From: DASPKW01 sp038244055
Lineage (GTDB): Bacteria > Planctomycetota > Phycisphaerae > Tepidisphaerales > Tepidisphaeraceae
Reading direction: 5' to 3'
Length of the DNA: 30,986 nt
Assembly: GCA_038244055.1 (NCBI GenBank)
Contig: JBBRTW010000021.1
Span: forward strand, 1 to 30,986
The notes beneath the pieces are model-generated. The model was not told where the DNA came from, ran no database searches, and saw only the letters and a program-made list of their open reading frames with translations. Shown piece after piece: positions 15,102 through 23,126 of this stretch (its first letter is position 1; each line of letters begins with the position of its first letter). Made by a program: the position numbers and the translations under genes.

Positions 15102-15108
15102 ATGTCGC
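15095..15108. promoter_or_regulatory. Perfect palindrome over the DUF433 start codon, possible operator
   Basis: GCGACATATGTCGC reads the same on both strands and includes the ATG of the DUF433 gene. Antitoxin-type proteins often repress their own genes by binding palindromes at or just before the start. The operator role is inference; the palindrome itself is exact. Confidence 0.4.
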
Positions 15109-15155
15109 AATTCTACGAAGCGCTCGCATCATCGCCAAGTCGCGAGCTTCACCCC

Positions 15156-15190
15156 CTGCCTACCGCCTACTGCATACTGCCCTCTACGCA
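15156..15190. repeat. Five degenerate 7-bp units spanning the nadE stop codon
   Basis: Five consecutive units of the type CYGCMTA (CTGCCTA, CCGCCTA, CTGCATA and two more diverged) end inside nadE. The TAG stop at 15184-15186 is made by the last unit. Another heptamer family in this cluster, but without an opposing arm. Confidence 0.65.
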
Positions 15191-16995
15191 CCTGGCACAT
15201 AATTCTGCGCAATCGGCATCCGCCTCCCGAACCCAAACGCCCTGCTCGTCACTTTCAGCCCCGGGGCGGCCTGTCGGCGCTTGTATTCGCTGCGGTCGAT
15301 CAGCTTGATGGTGCGGGTGACGATGGCGGGGTCAAAACCTTCGGCGATGATCTCGGCCGGGCCTTTTTCTTCTTCAATATAGCGGAAGAGAATGTCATCG
15401 AGCATCTCGTAGGGCGGTAGCGAATCCTGATCGGTCTGATTGGGCCGAAGCTCGGCGCTGGGGACTTTTTCGATCGAGCTCCAGGGGATGATTTCCTTCT
15501 TGAAGTGCTCGTTGATCCAGCGCGACAGAGCCCAGACGGTGGTCTTGGGGACATCGGAGATGACCGCCAGCCCGCCGCACATGTCGCCGTAAAGCGTGCA
15601 GTAGCCAGTGGCGATTTCGGATTTGTTGCCGGTAGTCAGCAGCAGATGATTGAAGCGGTTGGAGAAGGCCATGAGGATCGCGCCGCGAATGCGAGCCTGG
15701 AGGTTCTGGTCGGTGAGGTCGGCGGCGGGGGAGGGGTTCAGGGTTTGGGGTTCAGGATTCAGGGAATCGAAGAGCGGGTGGAGCGCGCCTTCGTAGGCGG
15801 CATGGAATGGCTCGATGGGGACAACGTGATAATTCGCGCCGAGATGGTGGGCAAGGGCGCGGGCATCGTTGAGGGAGTGATCGGACGAGAAGCGCGACGG
15901 CATGGCGATGCCGGTGACTTTATCGCCGCCGAGGGCGTGGGCGGCCAAGGTGCAGACGAGGGCGGAATCGATCCCGCCTGAGAGGCCGAGGACGACGGAT
16001 TTGAAGTTGCATTTGCGGACGTAGTCTTTGAGGCCCAGCAGCAGGGCGTGGTAGATGGATTCGAGGTGAGTTGCGGGTTGCGAGTTCCGAGTTGCGAATT
16101 GTCCGTGGTCCGTGGTCAGTTGTTCGTTGTTAGTTGATGCAACTGACAACGGACCACGGACTACTGACCACTGACCGTCCCGCTTCTCGCTTATCAATTC
16201 TGCCTTCGCATCCATGTCCACAATCAGCAGGTCCTCTTCAAACGCTTTGGCCTGGGCGATCACCACTCCCATTTCATCCAGCACCATCGAATTACCGTCA
16301 AACACCAGTTCATCATTGCCGCCGACCTGGTTGACATAAATGAGCGGCTTGCCGAAGCGGCGGACCTGCTCGCCGAAGAGTTGGATGCGGAAATCGTGCT
16401 TGCCGACGACGAAGGGGGAGGCGGACGAATTGATGAGAATCTGCGCCCCGGCCGCGTTGAGGTCGGCGATGGGGTTCTGATGGTAGAGGCGGCGGGCGAT
16501 GAGCTTTTCATCGTTCCAGAGGTCCTCGCAGATGGACAGGCCGGCGATTTGCGATGAGCCGTTTGCATCGCCGATGGTCACGAGGTTTTCAGTTTCATTC
16601 ACCGGCCCGGGCTCGAAATAGCGGGTTTCGTCGAAGACGTCGTAGGTGGGCAGGAGGGTCTTGAAATGGCGGGAATGGATTTTGCCATCGCGCAGAAGGG
16701 CCACGGCGTTATGCAGCGGCCGGCCGATGGGGGCGGGGTTACGGTCGGCGTAGCCAACGATCACATCGATGCCCCGCACCTGCCGGGCGATGTCATACAG
16801 GGCGGCGAGGTTGTCGGCCACGAGCGAGGGCTTGAGAAGCAAATCCTTGGGCGGGTATCCGAGCAGCGATAGCTCAGGGAAGACGACCAGATCGGCCCAG
16901 CCGGCCTTAGCGCGGCTGATGAAATCGAGGTGTTTGCGAGTGTTGCCGGCGATGTCGCCGACAGTGGGATTGATTTGGGCCAGGGCGATGCGCAT
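15184..16995 (-). CDS. nadE: Glutamine-dependent NAD+ synthetase with two in-frame repeat insertions
   Basis: NadE makes NAD+ from nicotinate adenine dinucleotide, using ammonia from its own glutaminase domain. The nitrilase-type glutaminase triad is visible: Glu41, Lys112 and Cys156. The synthetase domain has the PP-loop SGGIDS at 339-344, then TGNKSEIATGYCTLYGD and the C-terminal RAFGFGRRMPIAQNY. Residues about 268-310, between the domains, and about 411-422, in a synthetase loop, are encoded by 7-bp tandem repeats. They look unlike the family, explaining why the 603-residue product is longer than relatives of about 550-560. Frame and catalytic motifs are preserved. ATG 16995 gives the canonical MRIALAQINPTVGD start; an in-frame GTG lies six bases further upstream. 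No strong ribosome-binding site is seen. Confidence 0.95.
   Translation of the reverse strand: MRIALAQINPTVGDIAGNTRKHLDFISRAKAGWADLVVFPELSLLGYPPKDLLLKPSLVADNLAALYDIARQVRGIDVIVGYADRNPAPIGRPLHNAVALLRDGKIHSRHFKTLLPTYDVFDETRYFEPGPVNETENLVTIGDANGSSQIAGLSICEDLWNDEKLIARRLYHQNPIADLNAAGAQILINSSASPFVVGKHDFRIQLFGEQVRRFGKPLIYVNQVGGNDELVFDGNSMVLDEMGVVIAQAKAFEEDLLIVDMDAKAELISEKRDGQWSVVRGPLSVASTNNEQLTTDHGQFATRNSQPATHLESIYHALLLGLKDYVRKCNFKSVVLGLSGGIDSALVCTLAAHALGGDKVTGIAMPSRFSSDHSLNDARALAHHLGANYHVVPIEPFHAAYEGALHPLFDSLNPEPQTLNPSPAADLTDQNLQARIRGAILMAFSNRFNHLLLTTGNKSEIATGYCTLYGDMCGGLAVISDVPKTTVWALSRWINEHFKKEIIPWSSIEKVPSAELRPNQTDQDSLPPYEMLDDILFRYIEEEKGPAEIIAEGFDPAIVTRTIKLIDRSEYKRRQAAPGLKVTSRAFGFGRRMPIAQNYVPGA
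15734..15764. repeat. Heptamer repeat inside the nadE synthetase domain
   Basis: Four units of the GGGTTCA type plus a partial unit (GGGTTCA, GGGTTTG, GGGTTCA, GGATTCA). On the coding strand three units equal seven codons, giving the repeated peptide LNPEPQT. No opposing arm is present nearby. Confidence 0.8.
16068..16197. repeat. Composite palindromic heptamer repeat inside nadE (interdomain)
   Basis: The order on the plus strand is as follows. Units of GAGTTGC type occupy 16068-16100. Five units of GTCCGTG type occupy about 16102-16136. A three-base loop (16137-16139) is followed by five complementary units of CAACTGA type (16140-16174), then a decayed CTTCTCG stretch (about 16181-16197). 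The 35-base arms pair unit by unit with one or two mismatches each. Block order and orientation are the same as in the epimerase gene. Confidence 0.9.
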
Positions 16996-17294
16996 CGGCA
17001 CATTGTAGAGGGGGCGCGCGGCGGCGGGAATGGGAGGGGGCCGGCCGAAGACGCAAACGGCAGCGCATCCGCCGACAAGAAGGCAGAGGGCGGCACGCGG
17101 GAACTCCCGATCAGCCTTGATTCACGGCCCGCGAACAATCGCCGCGCCCGCGGTCGTGACGGCAGTCGCCTGCCGGGTTATCCTGCCATTTCGCGTCCAC
17201 GAAAAGTGCGTCTGATGCCAGGCGAGGATTCCCGTGCGCTGCGGGCCGCCCGCAAAGCGGTTGTTGCCTGCACGCGTGAAACAAGGAGATGTCG

Positions 17295-18401
17295 ATGGTG
17301 CATCGAAATTGTGACTTGGCCGTGGGGCGGCGGTGGCCGGCGTGCGCGGTGATGTTGTGGCTGTTGTGCGTTCCGGCCGCCCGCGTTCATGCAGGCGAGT
17401 TAGCGCCGTTGCGGGATCGCCTGAAATCCTCGGCCTACAAGATCGCCTACGAATGCTACATCGACGGCAACTGGGAGATCTTCGTCTCCAATGCCGACGG
17501 TTCGGTGCCGGTCAATCTCACGAACACGCCGAAGGAGCACGAGCATTATCCGCAGGTTTCGCCGGATGGGACGAAGATTTGCCTCTCCATCGACCAGGGC
17601 GAAGGGCGCGAAACGGTGCGCAGCCTCTGGATAATGGATATCGATGGGAAGAACCGCAGGAAGCTCGTCGACAGCGCGCGCGAGCCGTTCTGGTCGCCCG
17701 ATGGGAAGTTGATCGGTTTCCTGCCGCAGGAGTATCCCAAGTTCAATGTCGTCGATTACTCGACCAGGGGGATGAGTTTCTTCAACCTGGAAACGGGCAA
17801 GGTCGAGCCGCATCCCAACAGCGAGAAACTGCACCATCTCTACAACCCCAGCTTCGCGCGCAACGGCAAGTGGATCGCGGCGACGGTTCATGCGGGAATG
17901 GGCGTGAGCCATGCGATCCTGCTGATCGAGGCGCATGGCGACAAGATCATCAATCTCAAGATTCCCGGCTGCCGGCCTTGTTTATCGCCCGATGGCAAGC
18001 AGATTGCCTGGGGGGCAGGCGATTATGAGCTGGCGATCGCGCCGATCAGTCTCGATGCGGATACGCCGGCCGTCGGCCCGTGGCGGCTGCGGATCAAGGA
18101 GAAGGAGGCCAGCAAGCAGAAGATTTATCACATCGACTGGTCGCCCGACAGCCGGTTCGTGAGTTTCAGCCGCGGGCCCGATGGCGAGGGGGATCTTTCC
18201 AAAGCGGGGACTTTTCATTCGGCTTGCGAGATTGTCGGCGTGTATGCGCGGGACTGGAATATTTACGCGGTCTCGGCCGAGGGATCGGGCACGCTCGATC
18301 TGACCAAAACCGGCCCGGCGGACCTGGTGCAGATCACCACCAACGGGTCCAGCAACAAGGAGCCGGCGTGGTTCGCCCCCAAACCGGCCGGGAAGGAGTA
18401 G
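17295..18401 (+). CDS. Secreted TolB-like (PD40) beta-propeller protein
   Basis: The 368-residue product has an export signal (hydrophobic core about residues 15-28, cleavage after VHA) and at least five PD40 blades. Each blade is marked by a 'SPDGKxI' turn (SPDGTKICLS, SPDGKLIGFL, SPDGKQIAWG, SPDSRFVSFS). The blades alternate with 'IYxxxxDG' strands such as WEIFVSNADGS. Such propellers act as periplasmic or surface protein-interaction platforms. The AAGGAG box at 17283-17288 touches an ATG at 17289, so the ATG at 17295, six bases away, is the likelier start. It is the first of nine closely spaced plus-strand genes; the promoter should lie in 16996-17294, where I could not identify it. Only three bases separate it from the next gene. 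Confidence 0.88.
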   Translation: MVHRNCDLAVGRRWPACAVMLWLLCVPAARVHAGELAPLRDRLKSSAYKIAYECYIDGNWEIFVSNADGSVPVNLTNTPKEHEHYPQVSPDGTKICLSIDQGEGRETVRSLWIMDIDGKNRRKLVDSAREPFWSPDGKLIGFLPQEYPKFNVVDYSTRGMSFFNLETGKVEPHPNSEKLHHLYNPSFARNGKWIAATVHAGMGVSHAILLIEAHGDKIINLKIPGCRPCLSPDGKQIAWGAGDYELAIAPISLDADTPAVGPWRLRIKEKEASKQKIYHIDWSPDSRFVSFSRGPDGEGDLSKAGTFHSACEIVGVYARDWNIYAVSAEGSGTLDLTKTGPADLVQITTNGSSNKEPAWFAPKPAGKE

Positions 18402-18404
18402 CGC

Positions 18405-19295
18405 GTGAGAATCAGAATCGAGCACATCGCGCTGCTTGCTTTGGCCGGATGGCTGGTTGGGTGCGACCGCGCGCCGGATAAGAGCAAGGGGGCCGCGACG
18501 ATCGAGGTGGTGAGCAAATCGGGTGTGGAAATGGTCTATCTGCCGGGCGGCGAGTTCACGATGGGGAGCGACCAGGGGAGCGCGGATGAAGCGCCAGCGC
18601 ACAAGGTGACGATCAGCGCGTTTCTCATCGACAAGCATGAAGTGATGCAGGAAATGTTCGCCAAGGCGCAGTTGCCGAATCCTTCGCACTGGCAGAATCC
18701 GAAGAAGCCGGTGGAGCGCATTCGCTGGCGCGATGCGAAAGTGTACTGCAACGAGCGCTCGATGCTGGAGGGGTTGAAGCCGTGTTACAACGAGAAGACG
18801 CCGGACCTGGATTGCGACTACTCGGCCAATGGCTACCGCCTGCCGACGGAGGCGGAGTGGGAATACGCCGCCCGCGCCGGCACGACGACGGCGTATGATT
18901 TCGGCCCGGCCGACAAACTGCGGCAGAACGCCTGGTTCGCGGACAACGCCGATCAGGAGACCCACGCGGCCGGGCAGAAGCCGGCCAATCGCTGGGGCCT
19001 GCACGATATGTACGGCAATGTCTCGGAGTGGTGCGAGGATGTTTACGATCCGGCGTATTACAAGAGCAGCCCGGCGGCCGATCCGCACGGCCCGCCCAGC
19101 CCCGGCGTGGATGTGAAGCGCGTGATGCGCGGCGGGAACTGGAAGGCCAGCGCGGAAATGTGCCGGGTATCGGCTCGCCAGGCCCAGCGCACGGGCAACA
19201 CCGATGCGTGCTTCTACACGGATTTCTGCGGCTTCCGCTGTGTGCGGCGGGTGTCGGCCGATGAACTGGCGCAACTTCCACGGGCTAATAATTAG
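18405..19295 (+). CDS. SUMF1-domain lipoprotein (formylglycine-generating-enzyme-like fold)
   Basis: The 296-residue product starts with GTG, backed by a GGAAGGAG box overlapping the previous stop. The lipobox is GWLVGC, with the lipidated Cys at residue 20. Residues about 40-285 are a SUMF1 domain: MVYLPGGEFTMGSD, HEVMQEMF, PVERIRWRDAKVYCNERS, GYRLPTEAEWEYAARAG, NRWGLHDMYGNVSEWCEDVY, VMRGGNWKASAEMCRVSAR and GFRCVRR. The cysteine pair that true formylglycine-generating enzymes use near RGGSW is not in place; only one Cys lies there. A structural, binding or unknown enzymatic role is therefore more likely than sulfatase activation. It is paralogous to the gene at 27222-28148. Confidence 0.9.
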   Translation: MRIRIEHIALLALAGWLVGCDRAPDKSKGAATIEVVSKSGVEMVYLPGGEFTMGSDQGSADEAPAHKVTISAFLIDKHEVMQEMFAKAQLPNPSHWQNPKKPVERIRWRDAKVYCNERSMLEGLKPCYNEKTPDLDCDYSANGYRLPTEAEWEYAARAGTTTAYDFGPADKLRQNAWFADNADQETHAAGQKPANRWGLHDMYGNVSEWCEDVYDPAYYKSSPAADPHGPPSPGVDVKRVMRGGNWKASAEMCRVSARQAQRTGNTDACFYTDFCGFRCVRRVSADELAQLPRANN

Positions 19296-19309
19296 GCGGC
19301 ATTGGCGCG

Positions 19310-20986
19310 ATGCTCTTCCACACCTGGCCATTTCTGCTGTTCATGGGGGTTGTGCTGCCGGTCTACTTCGCGCTGCGCCGAACGAAGCTGTGGATTCCCT
19401 GGCTGATGGCGGCCTCGTATTTTTTCTATGGGTGGTGGAATCCGTGGTATCTGATTCTCGTGGTCTACTCGACAGCGCTGGACTATCTGCTGGTCACGCT
19501 GATGGACCATTGCCCGCGCGGCGGCGCGGGAGATTCCTCTGAAGCTGGCGCGGCCACCCCCACTGATGCATCGCCCGGAAGGATTCTTGCCTACGGCCGG
19601 GTGAAACCGACGTTGATGGATCGTTTGCTCCGCCTCCGGTTTGAGGATTCGGTACTTAAGGCGGCGTATCTCGTCTCCGGCGCGCTGGCGCTGGCGGTGA
19701 TTGTCATCGCCTTCATCGGCCCTGAAACATTGCGGCCGGCGATGATCGCGCTGGCGGTGCTGGTATCCCTGATGGCGCTGGGCTCGGTGCTTGGCAGCCG
19801 CCGGGTCTGGCTGCTCATTAGCATATTCAACAACCTGGCCATCCTGCTGTTCTTCAAATACGCGAGATTTGTCGTGGAGAATCTCAACGGCGTTCTGGAC
19901 TGGATGGGCGCTTCGGTGCAACTGGCCGACCCTTCCACGCTCATGCCCTATGGTTTTGAGTATGTGCTTCCGGTCGGGATTTCCTTCTTCACGTTCCAGT
20001 CGATGAGTTACACGATCGACTTTTATCTCGGCAAGGTCGGCCGGGAGCGGAACTTTCTGCGCTTCGCCACGTTCGTCTGCTTCTTCCCGCAGCTCATGGC
20101 CGGGCCGATCGAGCGGGCGAAACATCTGCTGCCGCAGTTTCAATCGCCGCCGCCGTTTCGCCTGCGGAATCTCACGGACGGTCTGTCGTTGTTTCTGGTG
20201 GGATTGTTCAAGAAACTGGCGCTGGCGAATTATCTCTCGCTTTACGTCGAGCGCATTTATGAGAACCCCCGGGCCTACGGCGCGCCGGCGCTGATCCTGG
20301 CGACATTCGCCTTCGCATGGCAGATCTTCTTTGACTTCAGCGGTTATACGGATATGGCCCGGGGCGTGGCCAAGATGATGGGCTTCAATCTCATCCTCAA
20401 CTTCAACAACCCCTACCTCGCCACCGGCCTGGGTGAATTCTGGTCGCGCTGGCACATCAGCCTCTCAACCTGGTTCCGCGATTACGTCTACATTCCCCTG
20501 GGCGGCAACCGCCGCGGAACGCTGGCGACCTATCGCAATCTCTTCATCACCTTCCTCATCTCTGGAATCTGGCATGGGGCCAACTGGACGTTTGCGATCT
20601 GGGGCATCCTCCATGCGGTCGGGGTCATGCTCACGCGCGAGTTGGAGCGCTCGGCCGCCTACCGCGAGCGCGTTCCGCGGGTCGTGAAACAGGCCGGCGT
20701 TTTCGCGTACGTCTGCTTCGCGTGGATTTTTTTCCGCGCGGCTTCGCTGTCGGATGCGATGCTGATCGTCCGCCGAATCTTCTCGGCCGGGTGGGAGAAT
20801 CCGCAGATCCCGGCCATGATGCTGGCGCTGGTCGGGCTGATCTGGATCTACGAATTCCTCTTCGAATCCCGCCTGCGCGGGCTGCTGGCATATGGCGCGG
20901 TGCGGGTGAGCCTGGCGGTTTTCATGGTGCTTTACCTGTGCGTGTGCGCTTCCGGCGGAGGCGCGTTTATCTACTTCCAGTTCTGA
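19310..20986 (+). CDS. MBOAT-family O-acyltransferase (AlgI-like)
   Basis: The 558-residue membrane protein has about ten hydrophobic segments and the MBOAT core: GISFFTFQSMSYTID, FFPQLMAGPIERA, DFSGYTDMARGVAKMMGF, FWSRWHISLSTWFRDYVYIPLGGNRRG. The catalytic region ISGIWHGANWTF has the active His at 422. AlgI-type members carry acetyl groups across the inner membrane for O-acetylation of exopolysaccharide or cell-wall sugars. A cytoplasmic insert (about 68-100) and an extra hydrophobic block (about 120-165) make it longer than typical AlgI (about 470-520). The ribosome-binding site is weak. One base separates its stop from the SGNH gene, its probable partner. Confidence 0.93.
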   Translation: MLFHTWPFLLFMGVVLPVYFALRRTKLWIPWLMAASYFFYGWWNPWYLILVVYSTALDYLLVTLMDHCPRGGAGDSSEAGAATPTDASPGRILAYGRVKPTLMDRLLRLRFEDSVLKAAYLVSGALALAVIVIAFIGPETLRPAMIALAVLVSLMALGSVLGSRRVWLLISIFNNLAILLFFKYARFVVENLNGVLDWMGASVQLADPSTLMPYGFEYVLPVGISFFTFQSMSYTIDFYLGKVGRERNFLRFATFVCFFPQLMAGPIERAKHLLPQFQSPPPFRLRNLTDGLSLFLVGLFKKLALANYLSLYVERIYENPRAYGAPALILATFAFAWQIFFDFSGYTDMARGVAKMMGFNLILNFNNPYLATGLGEFWSRWHISLSTWFRDYVYIPLGGNRRGTLATYRNLFITFLISGIWHGANWTFAIWGILHAVGVMLTRELERSAAYRERVPRVVKQAGVFAYVCFAWIFFRAASLSDAMLIVRRIFSAGWENPQIPAMMLALVGLIWIYEFLFESRLRGLLAYGAVRVSLAVFMVLYLCVCASGGGAFIYFQF

Positions 20987-20987
20987 T

Positions 20988-22205
20988 ATGAGCCAACCCG
21001 CCATCGACAACCTCGCCGCCGCATCACCGGGCACTCCCGCCGCGCCGGCCGGCGAGCCGCCGTTTGGCATGACCGAGATGCGCCTGACCGCGCGGCAATG
21101 GCTCATCACGGCGGCGATCGTGGCGGTGATACTTCTGTTGACGCCGCGCTTCTGGAAAAAGGTCGAGCGTTTCGACACCGGCCCGGATTACCGCATCCCC
21201 TACGCCCTGAGCAAAGATTACTGGCTCTACCAGCGGCGGCTCGAGCAGATCGACGATCCAGCGCGGGTCATCGTCATCGGCGATTCGGTGGTCTGGGGCG
21301 AATATGTCGAGCCGACGGGGACGCTCTCGCATTTCCTGAATCGCGAAGTTGGCCGGGCCGATGCATTCGCCAACTGCGGCGTGAATGGGCTTTTCCCGCT
21401 GGCGCTCGAAGGCCTGGTGGAGAACTACGCCGGCTCTTTGCGCCATCGCAAGATCATCCTCCACTGCAACGTCCTCTGGATGACCAGCCCCAAGGCCGAC
21501 CTGCGCATCGAGAAGGAAGAGAGCTTCAACCATTCGCGCCTGGTGCCGCAGTTCACCCCGCGCATCCCCTGCTACCGCGCCGATGCCTCGGAGCGGCTCA
21601 GCGCGATCATCGAACGCCATGTCGATTTCTACGCATGGACCGGCCATCTCCAGAACACCTATTTCGATCAGCGGAGCATCCCCGCCTGGACTCTTAAAGA
21701 TGATGGCGGCAGCCCGCCGCAGCGCCCCAATGCCTGGCGCAATCCACTGGGGCAGATCACGCTGGTGGTCCCCGGCGAAGCTTCGGATGACCCCCTGCGC
21801 GGCCCGCGCAGCCCGCGGCATAGGCCGTGGAATGAGGGCGGAGCCGAGCCGGCGCGGTTTGACTGGGTGCCTCTCGATGATTCGCTGCAATGGCGGGCCT
21901 TCCAGCGCGCGGTGGGTGATTTGCGCGGGCGCGGCAATGAGGTGATGGTCGTGGTCGGACCGTTTAACGAGCACATGATCGCCCCGCAGCAGCGGCCGAC
22001 CTATCGCAACATGCGCCAGGGAATCGCCGACTGGCTGGCGCGGGAGAAGATCGCCCATGTCCTGCCCGAAACCCTTCCGGCGAGCCTCTACGCCGATGCC
22101 AGCCATCCCCTGACCGATGGCTATGAACTGCTGGCCAAGGGCATCGCGCGGGATGCGCGATTCCGGAAGTGGATGAATGGCAACAGCGCGGCGGGGCCAC
22201 GGTAG
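20988..22205 (+). CDS. Membrane-anchored SGNH/GDSL-like protein, partner of the MBOAT
   Basis: The 405-residue product has a Pro/Ala-rich cytoplasmic start, one membrane helix at about 40-55, and an outer SGNH-hydrolase-type domain. The nucleophile block is VIVIGDSVVWGE (Ser100) and the catalytic Asp/His block is DASHPLTDGY (Asp370, His373). The order matches AlgX/AlgJ- and DltD-like proteins that transfer or accept acyl groups delivered by an MBOAT protein. Coupling to the preceding gene is tight (TGATATG). The polysaccharide substrate is unknown. GDSV plus DxxH argue it is catalytically competent. Confidence 0.88.
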   Translation: MSQPAIDNLAAASPGTPAAPAGEPPFGMTEMRLTARQWLITAAIVAVILLLTPRFWKKVERFDTGPDYRIPYALSKDYWLYQRRLEQIDDPARVIVIGDSVVWGEYVEPTGTLSHFLNREVGRADAFANCGVNGLFPLALEGLVENYAGSLRHRKIILHCNVLWMTSPKADLRIEKEESFNHSRLVPQFTPRIPCYRADASERLSAIIERHVDFYAWTGHLQNTYFDQRSIPAWTLKDDGGSPPQRPNAWRNPLGQITLVVPGEASDDPLRGPRSPRHRPWNEGGAEPARFDWVPLDDSLQWRAFQRAVGDLRGRGNEVMVVVGPFNEHMIAPQQRPTYRNMRQGIADWLAREKIAHVLPETLPASLYADASHPLTDGYELLAKGIARDARFRKWMNGNSAAGPR

Positions 22206-22223
22206 CATCGGAGGAAACCAACC

Positions 22224-23081
22224 ATGCGAAGATCCGCCTCATTTTTCTTCTCGATGATGTTGTGCGCCATCGCCGGCGCGGCGGACAACGCGCCTGGGCC
22301 GAAGAGTCGCCCTGTAGAGCAAACGATCATTTTCTCCAGCAATCGCGGCGGCTCCTGGGCGATCTGGGCGATCCAGCCCGATGGCGCGCAGATGCGCCAG
22401 CTCAGCAAACCCGCGGCCGAGGAGCAGGATGTTGACCCGGCCTTCAATCCCGATGGCTCGGCCATTCTCTTCACCTCCACGCGCGGCGGATCGGCCGGGC
22501 TCTGGCAGATGGCCCGCGATGGGAGCGAGGCCAAGCGCATTTGCGATGGCGATCAGGGCGGCTGGTCGCCCGATGGAAAGCAGATCGTCTTCCGGCGCGG
22601 CGGAAAGCTCTACACGCGCGAGCTATCGTCCGGCGCGGAAAAACTCATCAGCCCGAAAGACTGGGACAAATGCTCGGGGCCATCGTGGAGCCCCGATGGC
22701 GAGAAGATCGCCTTCGCGCTCCTGGGCGCGGAGAATGCCAACGCGGTCTACCTCATCCCGGCCGGCGGCGGCGCTCCCACCAAGGTCTACGACAAACAAG
22801 GTGCCTGCCAGCCGCGTTGGTCGCCGAGCGGCAAAAGCCTGATCTACGAGACCGAGACCCACCTCTGCAGCATCAACCCCGATGGAACCAAGAATCGCCT
22901 CATCACCTACTACGGCGGCGTGCAGCGCTTCGCCCGCTTCAGCCCCGATGGCACGCGCCTGGTGTTCTGCCAGGCGGCCGCGCCCCAGGGACCGTGGGAA
23001 TTGTACACCGTGCCCGCGGCCGGCGGCGCGGCCGTCAAGCTGACCGATGGCGGGTCGGATATGTATCCCGATTGGAAATAA
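22224..23081 (+). CDS. Second secreted TolB-like (PD40) beta-propeller
   Basis: The 285-residue product has a signal peptide (to about residue 20) and PD40 blades at regular spacing: NPDGSAILFTS, SPDGKQIVFR, SPDGEKIAFALL, SPSGKSLIYE, SPDGTRLVFC, and the closing SDMYPDWK. It looks like a five- or six-bladed propeller similar to the C-terminal domain of TolB, lacking TolB's N-terminal domain. The start has a GGAGG box. It lies 18 bp behind the SGNH gene and 45 bp before the next. It is shorter than, and well diverged from, the propeller at 17295. Confidence 0.88.
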   Translation: MRRSASFFFSMMLCAIAGAADNAPGPKSRPVEQTIIFSSNRGGSWAIWAIQPDGAQMRQLSKPAAEEQDVDPAFNPDGSAILFTSTRGGSAGLWQMARDGSEAKRICDGDQGGWSPDGKQIVFRRGGKLYTRELSSGAEKLISPKDWDKCSGPSWSPDGEKIAFALLGAENANAVYLIPAGGGAPTKVYDKQGACQPRWSPSGKSLIYETETHLCSINPDGTKNRLITYYGGVQRFARFSPDGTRLVFCQAAAPQGPWELYTVPAAGGAAVKLTDGGSDMYPDWK

Positions 23082-23126
23082 TCGGCCAATCGCCGTGGAA
23101 CGCGCCCACCTTCAGGGAGTTATCGA

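Noticed and set aside
13998..16197. Reading the heptamer arrays as a CRISPR array
   Set aside because: The units are 7 bp, degenerate and contiguous, with no unique spacers of regular length and no cas genes.
19292..22208. Two long minus-strand frames (about 390 codons each) opposite the MBOAT and SGNH genes
   Set aside because: The plus-strand products have complete catalytic motifs and coupled starts; the minus-strand ones do not resemble proteins.
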